From positions 291,151-355,150 of the forward strand of contig JAFLBH010000005.1 in NCBI GenBank assembly GCA_017303905.1: 64,000 nucleotides of DNA, in the 5' to 3' direction. Position 1 is the first letter of the stretch, and the number at the start of each line of letters is the position of its first letter. Shown here in pieces: positions 10,285-18,307 of this stretch. Origin of the DNA: Bacteroidota bacterium (GTDB taxonomy: Bacteria; Bacteroidota; Bacteroidia; B-17B0; Aurantibacillaceae). Under the pieces are notes generated by a model. It did no database searches and had not been told where the DNA came from. It was given only the letters and a program-made list of their open reading frames with translations. The position numbers and the translations under genes were made by a program.

Positions 10285-12221
10285 ACATCATCAATTTGAT
10301 CCAATGCACCCTTCCAATTTTCGAATGCATCGGCTAAGGCTGTTTGTTGTTTACTTACCGGCAAATGATGTATAGATACTAATAATTCATTGAGTCGGTG
10401 ATACATGAATTTTTTGCTCTTTGGTCCGCCAAATTGATCCGCATATCCGTCCGTAAATAAGTACAACATATCATCCTTTTGTAATTGAAAAGAGTAATTA
10501 TTGAATTGGCTTTCGGATTCGCTTTGTCCGACCGGTAATTTATCATAAGGTAATTCCATAACTTGATTGTTACGAACTACAACCGGCGGATTGTTTGCAG
10601 CGGCGTAATTAATACTTAGATCTTTCTTATTAAACTGCACTAATATTGCATCCATTCCCTCCTGCCCGCCATCTTGCGAAATACTTTCTATTAATCGTTT
10701 GCGCACATGATTAAAAACTTCATTAGGCTGATAAATTCCTTTTTCATTAATGGCTTCATTTAAAAACGTGATGTTCAACAAACTCATAAACGCGCCCGGT
10801 ACACCATGACCGGTACTATCACACACCGCTAAATAAAAACTTCCTTCTTCCTTGTGATTTGGAATTTCGGTGTGGGTGGCCCAATAAAAATCGCCACTTA
10901 CAATATCCTTCGGACGATAATACACGAAATACTCCGGGATATTTTTATTCAAGAATTCTTTATGCGCTAACAAAGTTGTTTGAATTCTTTTCGCATACTG
11001 AATGCTATCAGTAATTTCTGTCTGCTTCTCCTCAACCAATTTCTTTTGCTTTTCAATTACATCTTTTTGTTTTTGAGTTAAGGCAAATCGTTTATATAAC
11101 AAGAAAGAAAATATTAGTACAATTGCTAAAATCACCAATACCATGAAAGTGTACAGCTGTTGCTTCAGCTTTTCTGCCTGCACTTCGACTTCCCGCTTTT
11201 GTTCCTCTTGCTCGTACTTATATTGCAGTTCTTTCATGAGTAATTCCTTCTTAACCTCTTCACCCATCAGCGTATCGCGGGTGGAAATAAATTCTTTATA
11301 ATATTTAAATGCTAAATCGGGATTATTCATTATCTCATAATATCTGCTTAAACCTTCGCTTGTTTCTTTCACACCTTCAGGATCATTCAATCTTTTTGAA
11401 ATACCATAAGCCCGAATCAGATTGTTATAAGCCCCTTCATAGTTTCTGAGTTCAAGATTTGTAAATCCCATATTCCCCAATGACATTGAAATTCCTATGC
11501 TATCACCAACATTCATTCTTATTTCAAGCGACTTATTATGATAGTACAATGCCTTCATGTAATTGCCTTCAAGTTGATAAATGGTACCGAGGTTATTGTA
11601 GGCGTTAGCCTGACTTCTATAATCATTATTGGCAATACACATTTGTAACGACTTCGTATAAAACGCAACTGCTCTTTTAAGTTGATTAAGTTGGCGGTAG
11701 GCTAAACCAATGTTGTTATATGCCGCCGCTAAATCACCTTTAATGCCGGTCCTTTTAATGAGTGCAAGATTTTCGCTGTATAATAATAAAGCCTGATTTG
11801 GGTTTCCTTGCTGCCAATAGATAATCCCAATAGAATTTATAATGATGGATGTTTGTTCATGAAACTCAAGTTTTTCACTTAGCTTCTTTAATACAAACAA
11901 ATATTCAATTGCTTTACGATAATTTCCTATTAGAATTAAATCCGCATCAATTTTGTAGATTAGTGAGAGAAGTCCTGCTTTGTACTTGGATTTTTCAATT
12001 AATTGAATAGCCTCGTTAAAATAAACATCTGAATTTTTAAAATCTTTACGCTTAACTGCTACTGAAAAATTTTCGCATAAATTAGCAACAACAATAGTGT
12101 CATGCGAATCCTTATCAATAGAAACATAAGAAGTATCGCTTAAGGTGGTTTGAGAAAAGTAATTTGTAAAACAAAAAAAGAATAAGCAGATATTTACAAT
12201 CGTTTTGATACTACAATTTAT
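10260..12221 (-). CDS. TPR sensor with SpoIIE PP2C phosphatase; lacks a canonical start codon
   Basis: The open frame runs from after a stop at 12222-12224. It encodes a signal peptide ending in FSQ, TPR repeats (~50-330), a membrane helix (~355-375), a coiled coil and a SpoIIE domain (~432-653). The phosphatase motifs are DIVSGDFYW, DSTGHGVPGAFMS, LFTDGYADQFGG and QIDDVCIIGI. The first in-frame ATG/GTG/TTG is TTG at 11900, which would remove the signal peptide and first TPRs. The codon where a start is expected (12219-12221) is ATA, followed by N-C-S-I-K-T. Either a non-standard start is used, or an ATG>ATA change has impaired the gene. It is probably cotranscribed with the propeller-SpoIIE gene, and the hmgA terminator sits 8 nt upstream. 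Coordinates assume the ATA. Confidence 0.8.
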   Translation of the reverse strand: MNCSIKTIVNICLFFFCFTNYFSQTTLSDTSYVSIDKDSHDTIVVANLCENFSVAVKRKDFKNSDVYFNEAIQLIEKSKYKAGLLSLIYKIDADLILIGNYRKAIEYLFVLKKLSEKLEFHEQTSIIINSIGIIYWQQGNPNQALLLYSENLALIKRTGIKGDLAAAYNNIGLAYRQLNQLKRAVAFYTKSLQMCIANNDYRSQANAYNNLGTIYQLEGNYMKALYYHNKSLEIRMNVGDSIGISMSLGNMGFTNLELRNYEGAYNNLIRAYGISKRLNDPEGVKETSEGLSRYYEIMNNPDLAFKYYKEFISTRDTLMGEEVKKELLMKELQYKYEQEEQKREVEVQAEKLKQQLYTFMVLVILAIVLIFSFLLYKRFALTQKQKDVIEKQKKLVEEKQTEITDSIQYAKRIQTTLLAHKEFLNKNIPEYFVYYRPKDIVSGDFYWATHTEIPNHKEEGSFYLAVCDSTGHGVPGAFMSLLNITFLNEAINEKGIYQPNEVFNHVRKRLIESISQDGGQEGMDAILVQFNKKDLSINYAAANNPPVVVRNNQVMELPYDKLPVGQSESESQFNNYSFQLQKDDMLYLFTDGYADQFGGPKSKKFMYHRLNELLVSIHHLPVSKQQTALADAFENWKGALDQIDDVCIIGIRI

Positions 12222-12228
12222 TTAAGTG

Positions 12229-12253
12229 AAAAAGGTTGGCATTCACCAACCTT
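12229..12253 (-). terminator. Intrinsic terminator of the trhO-lipoprotein-hmgA operon
   Basis: On the minus strand AAGGTTGG and CCAACCTT form an 8-bp stem with a 6-nt loop and a T5 tail. It begins 5 nt after the hmgA stop codon. Confidence 0.75.
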
Positions 12254-12257
12254 GATT

Positions 12258-13415
12258 TTATTCTACCCAACTTTTATAATATTTACCGTCATCAATAGCC
12301 ATGGCTTCTTCAGTAACCATTAGCGGACGAAAAGTATCAACCATAACAGCCAATTCCATTGTTTCTTTTTGACCGATGCTTCTTTCCATTGCTCCCGGTG
12401 CCGGACCATGCGGAATTCCTTTTGGATGCAAAGTAATATGTCCTTGTTCAATATTGTTACGACTCATAAAATCACCATCCACATAATAAAGCACTTCATC
12501 GCTATCTATATTACTATGATTATAGGGAGCCGGAATTGCTTGCGGATGATAATCGTATAAACGCGGACAAAAAGAACAAACTACAAACGTCGAGGTTTCG
12601 AAAGTTTGGTGCACAGGGGGTGGTTGATGAACGCGACCTGTTAATGGTTCGAAATTATGAATGGAAAATCCCCAAGGAAAATTGTAACCGTCCCAACCAA
12701 TGACATCAAAAGGATGCGTAGCATAAACTACTTCATGCATCATACCTTCCTTTTTTATTTTGATTAAGAAATCGCCTTTTTGATCATGCGTTTCCAATTC
12801 GGTTGGCAATTTAAAATCGCGTTCACAGAAAGGAGAATGTTCGAGTAATTGTCCTGACGCGTTTTTGTAGCGCTTTGGCGTATAAAACGGAGCAAAACTC
12901 TCTACATAAAAAATACGATTATCAGAAGTTTCAAATTCCATTTGATAAATCATTCCGCGAGGAATAATTAAATAATCTCCGTATTCGAAAGGAATATTTC
13001 CCATGAAAGTGCGCAATACACCTTTTCCCTTATGAATAAAAAGCATTTCATCGGCATCCGCATTCTTATAAAAATAAGTACGCATACTTTGCTTTGGAGC
13101 GGCTAATCCTATATGACAATCGCCATTCACCAAAACAGCTTTACGACTATCTAAAAAATCATCTTGAGGTTTAATTTGGAATCCCTTTAATAAAAGTGCT
13201 TTAATGTTTTTTTCAATAGCAATTTTTGGTTCTACCGAATAACTTTTAATGATTTCCTTTACTTGAGTAGGACGATGAACATGATAAAGTAGAGAAGAGA
13301 ATCCGCTGAATCCTTCCGTACCAAATAATTGTTCGTAATAATGATTCCCCTGCTTTGATTGAAAAACGGTATGTCGTTTTTGAGGGAAATTACCCAGTTT
13401 ATGATAAATAGGCAT
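12258..13415 (-). CDS. hmgA: Homogentisate 1,2-dioxygenase
   Basis: 385 residues, typical of the shorter bacterial form. The N-terminal motif (GNFPQKRHTVF...YYEQLFGTEGF) and cupin segments match the family. The metal-site region reads HPKGIPHGPAPGAMERS, with the expected His and Glu ligands. The enzyme opens the ring of homogentisate to maleylacetoacetate in tyrosine and phenylalanine breakdown. No hydroxyphenylpyruvate dioxygenase or fumarylacetoacetase gene is in the window, so the rest of the pathway must lie elsewhere. It is last in a three-gene operon, 7 nt after a lipoprotein gene. Confidence 0.92.
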   Translation of the reverse strand: MPIYHKLGNFPQKRHTVFQSKQGNHYYEQLFGTEGFSGFSSLLYHVHRPTQVKEIIKSYSVEPKIAIEKNIKALLLKGFQIKPQDDFLDSRKAVLVNGDCHIGLAAPKQSMRTYFYKNADADEMLFIHKGKGVLRTFMGNIPFEYGDYLIIPRGMIYQMEFETSDNRIFYVESFAPFYTPKRYKNASGQLLEHSPFCERDFKLPTELETHDQKGDFLIKIKKEGMMHEVVYATHPFDVIGWDGYNFPWGFSIHNFEPLTGRVHQPPPVHQTFETSTFVVCSFCPRLYDYHPQAIPAPYNHSNIDSDEVLYYVDGDFMSRNNIEQGHITLHPKGIPHGPAPGAMERSIGQKETMELAVMVDTFRPLMVTEEAMAIDDGKYYKSWVE

Positions 13416-13422
13416 AGTTAAA

Positions 13423-13962
13423 TTACTTGATAGCCTTAACGTGAAGGTTATGTGTTAATGTTAACGTTGTTGTAACCGGAACGTTTCGTGGTAACAATTT
13501 AATTTTATATGTAATTGCATTTTCCACAAAACGATTTTTCATGTTGGCCTCTGTAAACTTTAAGTCAAATGATTTAGCGTTTGGCGGAATGCTATCACTT
13601 CCGGCATCGTACTTGGATGCTACTTCTAATTCAGGCTGGCCTTCTGCCTGAACATAAAAACGGATTTGATCCAGCCAATTAAAATTACCGGTAGTTGGAG
13701 TTTTAACTGCCAAATTGAATTTTGTATAAGTGATTTCTCCAACGATGTCAGAATTTGTTCCTTGTGCATCAAATAATTCTCCTGCACGTGTCCAAATGCT
13801 TTGCGTTGTAAACGTGTGCATAGTTCCGGCAGTAAAACTCGATACAGGTAAAACGATATCAGTAGTATATGGCATATCAAATTCAATGATTTCTTTTTTA
13901 TTACATGAAAAAACAAGTAATAATGAAAATGCTACGATAAATGACAAAACAATTTTTTTCAT
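13423..13962 (-). CDS. Putative lipoprotein of unknown function
   Basis: 179 residues. A signal sequence with lipobox LVFSC (Cys20) is followed by Asn-Lys-Lys. The mature part is rich in beta-strand patterns and Thr/Val, consistent with a small beta-sandwich, and no known motif was recognised. It sits 18 nt after trhO and 7 nt before hmgA on the same strand, so it is likely cotranscribed with both, but the association gives no clear functional hint. Confidence 0.75.
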   Translation of the reverse strand: MKKIVLSFIVAFSLLLVFSCNKKEIIEFDMPYTTDIVLPVSSFTAGTMHTFTTQSIWTRAGELFDAQGTNSDIVGEITYTKFNLAVKTPTTGNFNWLDQIRFYVQAEGQPELEVASKYDAGSDSIPPNAKSFDLKFTEANMKNRFVENAITYKIKLLPRNVPVTTTLTLTHNLHVKAIK

Positions 13963-13980
13963 TTCTTTAAGTTTAGTGCG

Positions 13981-15066
13981 TTAAGTGTTCGATTTAAATG
14001 ATTCAGATAAAGATAAATCTTTTTTTATTAATTCGGAAAGATTGGGGCGTAAACGGCTTTTATAAACCGACAAGCACTCTGGACCATTTTTCATACGACC
14101 TTTTCTCAATTTCCTTTGTTCATCTATTGGAAGAGCGGCAATTTCTTTGCATTTAGGGGTACAACATCCGTTCATTTTTTCCTCACATTCAGTACATTGA
14201 AGGAACAACAAATGACAATCGTCGTTTTTGCAATTAACATGTCGGTCGCATGGTTTTCCACATTGATGACATTTGGATAAAATATCATCGGTAATACGCT
14301 CTCCTACACGTTCATCAAAAACAAAATTTACGCCGCGAAATTTACTTTCAATACCTAATTGTTTTATTTCTTCAGCATATTTAATTATACCTCCTTGCAA
14401 ATGATTTACATCCTTAAATCCTTTGTGCTTTAAATAAGCGCTCGCTTTCTCACAGCGAATGCCGCCGGTGCAATACATGATTACCTTTTTATCCTCTTTC
14501 CCTTTTAAATGCTCAACAACTAAAGGTAGCTCCTCTCGAAAAGTATCGGCATCCGGACAAAAAGCACGATCGAAATGACCGACCTCACTTTCGTAATGAT
14601 TTCGCATATCAACCACAATGGTATCGGGATCTTCTATGGCTTTGTTAAACTCCAGTGCATTTAAATAATTTCCTGTATTGGAAGGATTAAAATCAGGATC
14701 ATTTATGCCATCAGCAACTACCTTATCGCGAACCTTCACAATCAATTTATAAAATGATTTTCCGTTATTATCTACGGCCATTTTAAACGGCACGTTAGCA
14801 AATTTTTCATCCGCATATAATTGCTTCACAAATTCATCCCAATTATGCTCAGGCACACTCATTTGAGCGTTAATTCCTTCGTGAGCTACATAAATGCGAC
14901 CAAAGCAATTTAAATCCGACCACATTTTATAAAGCTCATCACGTTTAAGCGCGGGATCTTCGATGTTTACATAACGATAAAAAGAAACTGTTTTGCGATG
15001 AAACGTTTCTTCCATAAGACGTTTTTTAAGCTCGTCTTTTCCGATTCGGTTAATTAATAATGCCAT
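13981..15066 (-). CDS. trhO: tRNA uridine(34) 5-hydroxylase TrhO (rhodanese family, YceA)
   Basis: 361 residues. An N-terminal acylphosphatase-like segment (MALLINRIGKDELKKRL) and a rhodanese domain (~130-225) with catalytic Cys199 in MYCTGGIRCEKASAYL are present. A C-terminal cysteine-rich zinc-type cluster (CHQCGKPC, CHLLFLQCTEC, GCCTPKC) follows. Family role: oxygen-dependent formation of 5-hydroxyuridine at the wobble position of tRNAs. First gene of the operon trhO-lipoprotein-hmgA and divergent from the threonine dehydrogenase gene. Confidence 0.92.
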   Translation of the reverse strand: MALLINRIGKDELKKRLMEETFHRKTVSFYRYVNIEDPALKRDELYKMWSDLNCFGRIYVAHEGINAQMSVPEHNWDEFVKQLYADEKFANVPFKMAVDNNGKSFYKLIVKVRDKVVADGINDPDFNPSNTGNYLNALEFNKAIEDPDTIVVDMRNHYESEVGHFDRAFCPDADTFREELPLVVEHLKGKEDKKVIMYCTGGIRCEKASAYLKHKGFKDVNHLQGGIIKYAEEIKQLGIESKFRGVNFVFDERVGERITDDILSKCHQCGKPCDRHVNCKNDDCHLLFLQCTECEEKMNGCCTPKCKEIAALPIDEQRKLRKGRMKNGPECLSVYKSRLRPNLSELIKKDLSLSESFKSNT

Positions 15067-15154
15067 ACTTTAATAGGTATAATTGCAGGTTATACTATTA
15101 TCTTTTAATTCCTGAATTCTGACTCTCAAAATTCAACAAATCAAAAATTATGTT

Positions 15155-15162
15155 TAGGTTTG
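15155..15162 (+). promoter_or_regulatory. -7 promoter box upstream of the threonine dehydrogenase gene
   Basis: TAGGTTTG matches TAnnTTTG exactly and lies 41 nt before ATG 15204. No convincing -33 TTTG is visible at the usual spacing. Confidence 0.4.
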
Positions 15163-15203
15163 TAAAGGTACGATTTTTATATCTATAAATTACACGATAA
15201 AGT

Positions 15204-16148
15204 ATGTACAATAAGAACGAAAGAATACTTATTATTGGTGCCGGTGGTCAAATCGGAATTGAATTAACGGAAAATCTCAGCAAATTATATGGCAATGAAA
15301 ATGTAATTGCGGCTGATTTAAAACCAATACCTGCTTTAAGCCAAAATCCTTTTGAAACGTTGGACGTTTTAAATAAGGAAGCACTTTTTGCTATTATTAA
15401 TAAGTACCAAATAAAACAAGTTTATTTATTGGCAGCATTACTCTCTGCAACGGGTGAGCAAAACCCTTCTTTTGCCTGGAAATTAAACATGGAGGGCCTT
15501 TTTCATGTGTTGGATTTAGCCAAGGAAAAGCATATAAATAAAGTATATTGGCCAAGCTCTATCGCGGTTTTTGGACCAACTACACCACGAATTAATACCC
15601 CGCAACACACCGTAATGGAACCAAGCACGGTTTACGGAATCAGTAAGCAAGCCGGCGAGGGCTGGTGTAATTGGTATAATAAAAAACACAGCGTGGATGT
15701 GAGAAGCATCCGTTATCCAGGCCTAATTGGCTGGAAATCAGCACCAGGTGGAGGTACCACAGATTACGCCGTACACATTTTTCATGAAGCGTTAAAAAAC
15801 AAGAAATACGAGTGTTTTTTATCGGAAAATACAGCGCTACCAATGATGCATATGGAAGACGCTATTAGAGCAACCATAGAATTAATGCATGTTCCATCTG
15901 AAAAGGTAAAAATCAGAACAAGTTATAACTTATCTGGACTAAGCTTTACTCCTAAAGAAATGGCATTAGAAATCAAGAAACATATTCCAGAATTCTCCAT
16001 CACCTATAAGCCTGATTTTAGGCAAGCTATAGCCGATAGTTGGCCTGCATCCATTAATGATTCCGAAGCCCGTGAGCATTGGGGATGGAAGGAACATTAT
16101 AATCTTGAAAGACTGTGTGAAAACATGCTTTCAAACCTAAAAAAATAA
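15204..16148 (+). CDS. SDR-type L-threonine 3-dehydrogenase (NAD-dependent epimerase fold)
   Basis: 314 residues. Rossmann motif IIGAGGQIG at residues 10-18, catalytic Tyr144-x3-Lys148 in YGISKQAG and a Ser/Thr pair in WPSSIAVFG. The segment SIRYPGLIGWKSAPGGGTTDYAV is characteristic of the epimerase-like threonine dehydrogenases of Bacteroidota and Flavobacterium rather than of sugar epimerases. It oxidises L-threonine to 2-amino-3-ketobutyrate with NAD+. It is monocistronic as far as can be seen. A sugar epimerase is the alternative, less likely because of the GGGTTDYAV signature. Confidence 0.85.
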   Translation: MYNKNERILIIGAGGQIGIELTENLSKLYGNENVIAADLKPIPALSQNPFETLDVLNKEALFAIINKYQIKQVYLLAALLSATGEQNPSFAWKLNMEGLFHVLDLAKEKHINKVYWPSSIAVFGPTTPRINTPQHTVMEPSTVYGISKQAGEGWCNWYNKKHSVDVRSIRYPGLIGWKSAPGGGTTDYAVHIFHEALKNKKYECFLSENTALPMMHMEDAIRATIELMHVPSEKVKIRTSYNLSGLSFTPKEMALEIKKHIPEFSITYKPDFRQAIADSWPASINDSEAREHWGWKEHYNLERLCENMLSNLKK

Positions 16149-16253
16149 TTTTTTTTAGAGTGCAACCCTATTCAAAACCCTACGTAAACAAGGTGTAACT
16201 GATAATAGTCAGTATTTAATCGAAAAAAAGTTCATATTTATCTAAAATACATT

Positions 16254-16282
16254 TTTGACTCATTTTGTTTTACATATATTTG
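16254..16282 (+). promoter_or_regulatory. Promoter (-33 TTTG, -7 TATATTTG) of the first MORN-like gene
   Basis: TTTG at 16254-16257 and TATATTTG at 16275-16282 are separated by 17 nt. The ATG at 16291 is only 8 nt downstream, so the transcript is predicted to be nearly leaderless. Confidence 0.6.
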
Positions 16283-16290
16283 ATATAAGA

Positions 16291-17193
16291 ATGAAAAAAT
16301 TTACGTTAATAGCTTTATTTATCTCTTCACTTGGTTGGGCTCAGGCTCAATCGTATGAGTTGGGTGGGCCTGCGGGTAAGGATACTTTTAATCTAATTGA
16401 CGCGCAAGGTAAAAAACAGGGTAAATGGATTGTTTACGGGAAACATAAGCCGGGTACATGCTATGCTGCTGATGCAAAAGTGGAAGAAGGCAAATACCAG
16501 GAAAACCGTAAAACTGGACAATGGATTGAATATTTCTGTAATGGCAACATGAAGAATAAGCTAACCTTTGTTAATGGTCGCCCTGATGGTTACGCTATAA
16601 TGTACCACGAAAACGGAAAAATTTCTGAAGAAGGAACCTGGAAAGCAAATCGCTGGGTAGGTAACTATAAATTATATTACGAAAACGGAGAAGTTCAGCA
16701 CCAGTTTGCCTTTAATGCAAGCGGAAAACGTGAAGGACCCCAAAAATATTTTTACGAAAATGGTCAATTAGCAATTGAAGGTGAATTTGCTAACGGAAAA
16801 GAAAGTGGTGTAATTAAAGAATATTACGAAAACGGAGATATTAAAGCAGAGAAAAACTATGCGGATGGATTAGTTGATGTAAATTCAATTAAAGAATACC
16901 AACCTAAAAAACCGATGGTAAAAATTACAGATAACCCTGTAGAAAATGCACCGAAAATCACTGTTACAAAAGACGAAAAACCAAATGAAGCGGTGGCATC
17001 AAAAGGTCCTATGGTGTTAAATGGTCAGCATACTTTATACAATAAGAATAAGCAAATCACGAAAGACGGGGTATTTAAAGATAACCGTTTAATGGATGGT
17101 AAGGCCTATATTTATGACGATAATGGAATCCTAAATCGTATTGCAGTGTATAAAAACGGTATTTACGTGGGTGATACACAGGTAGAAAACTAA
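16291..17193 (+). CDS. Secreted MORN_2 / YwqK-like repeat protein, copy 1
   Basis: 300 residues from ATG 16291; an upstream TTG frame extension would precede the signal peptide and overlap the promoter. Signal peptide MKKFTLIALFISSLGWAQAQ. The body carries repeated GxW.eYy.NG.l and G.fkNGkesG.ikeYYENG units (roughly 35-200 and 250-300), the MORN-variant repeat found in YwqK-like proteins. No enzymatic motif. A close paralogue follows directly in tandem. Function unknown; probably a periplasmic or surface beta-hairpin repeat protein. Confidence 0.82.
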   Translation: MKKFTLIALFISSLGWAQAQSYELGGPAGKDTFNLIDAQGKKQGKWIVYGKHKPGTCYAADAKVEEGKYQENRKTGQWIEYFCNGNMKNKLTFVNGRPDGYAIMYHENGKISEEGTWKANRWVGNYKLYYENGEVQHQFAFNASGKREGPQKYFYENGQLAIEGEFANGKESGVIKEYYENGDIKAEKNYADGLVDVNSIKEYQPKKPMVKITDNPVENAPKITVTKDEKPNEAVASKGPMVLNGQHTLYNKNKQITKDGVFKDNRLMDGKAYIYDDNGILNRIAVYKNGIYVGDTQVEN

Positions 17194-17214
17194 AAATCAA
17201 TGTTTTATATATTT

Positions 17215-17242
17215 AAAAAGGTGGCTTATGGTCACCTTTTTT
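17215..17242 (+). terminator. Intrinsic terminator between the two MORN-like genes
   Basis: AAAAAGGTG pairs with CACCTTTTT, 9-nt loop. It separates the two tandem paralogues, so the second needs its own promoter. Confidence 0.8.
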
Positions 17243-17347
17243 ATTTTAATCTAACTCCCTCGTAGTGTTAATTTCAGGTTAATTACTTTTTCAACTTAAA
17301 TTAATTTAGCCTTTACTTTGCGTTATGAATATTATACATTTATTGTT

Positions 17348-18226
17348 ATGAAGAATCTACTTTTAGCAATATCCTTATTTGGGGCCTGCAATTTATTTTC
17401 TCAAACATCAAAATTTCAATTGATGGGTAAAGACACTATTAATTTAGTGGATGTAAATGGGAAAAAACAAGGAGCCTGGGTTATATACGGTAAAGATAAA
17501 AATGAGCCGTGTTACCAACCGGAACAAAAAGCCGAAGAAGGTAAGTTTAGAGAAAATCGTAAAACCGGTCAATGGGTAGAATACTATTGTAACGGTCAGC
17601 CTAAAAGTAAAGTAACGTTTGTAAATGGTCGTCCCGATGGATACGCTGTTACTTACCATGAAAACGGGAAAGTTTACGAAGAAGGATTATGGAAAAATAA
17701 TCGTTGGGTAGGTGATTATAAAATGTACTATGATAATGGAAATGTTCAACATGATTTTACTTTTAACGAAGGAGGAAAACGCGAAGGGGAACAAAAATAT
17801 TATCATGAAAACAATAAATTAGCCATTGAAGGGAATTTTAAAAACGGAAAAGAAGCCGGCGTTATAAAAGAATACAATGAAAACGGAGAATTAAAAGCTA
17901 CAAAAAACTTTAACGAAGGAAATGTAGATGTAGCTTCTATTAAAGAATACAACACCAAGCCTGTTGCTAAAGTTCCTGAAAAAGTAAGTACTGATATGCC
18001 TAAAGCCATTGTTACGAAAGAAGAAAAGCCGACAACCGGTGCAACTGCACTTAATGGCAAACACACTCTTTACAACAAAAACAAACAAGTGTCTAAAGAC
18101 GGTATATTTAAAGACAACCGCTTAATGGATGGTAAAGCTTATACCTATAACGAAAATGGTTTATTAGAGCGCGTGATGGTTTACAAAAACGGCAGTTACG
18201 TTGGCGATACCCAGGTAGAAAATTAA
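17348..18226 (+). CDS. Secreted MORN_2 / YwqK-like repeat protein, copy 2
   Basis: 292 residues from ATG 17348; the in-frame TTG at 17318 lies over promoter sequence (TTTACTTTG at 17313-17321). Signal peptide MKNLLLAISLFGACNLFSQ. It aligns along its whole length with the preceding gene: the same YGKDK...CYQPE.KAEEGKFRENRKTGQWVEYYCNG stretch, the same repeat order and a near-identical C-terminus (YVGDTQVEN). It thus arose by tandem duplication. Function unknown. Confidence 0.82.
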   Translation: MKNLLLAISLFGACNLFSQTSKFQLMGKDTINLVDVNGKKQGAWVIYGKDKNEPCYQPEQKAEEGKFRENRKTGQWVEYYCNGQPKSKVTFVNGRPDGYAVTYHENGKVYEEGLWKNNRWVGDYKMYYDNGNVQHDFTFNEGGKREGEQKYYHENNKLAIEGNFKNGKEAGVIKEYNENGELKATKNFNEGNVDVASIKEYNTKPVAKVPEKVSTDMPKAIVTKEEKPTTGATALNGKHTLYNKNKQVSKDGIFKDNRLMDGKAYTYNENGLLERVMVYKNGSYVGDTQVEN

Positions 18227-18247
18227 TTTCTTCTCCCAATAATTATT

Positions 18248-18273
18248 AAAAGACGGCTAGCCCGTCTTTTTTT
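18248..18273 (+). terminator. Intrinsic terminator after the second MORN-like gene
   Basis: AAAAGACGGC pairs with GCCGTCTTTT around a very short CTAG centre, followed by further T residues. Confidence 0.75.
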
Positions 18274-18307
18274 ATTCTCCAATATTCCGTTTCTTTGATG
18301 CTCTTTT

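Noticed and set aside
10260..12221. Frameshift as the reason for the missing start of the TPR-SpoIIE gene
   Set aside because: The T7 run in the signal peptide was checked: the other two frames upstream hold stops and no ATG, so a simple frameshift does not restore a start.
13626..13916. 96-aa alternative-frame ORF inside the lipoprotein gene
   Set aside because: It lies wholly within a gene with signal peptide and lipobox, and has no features of its own.
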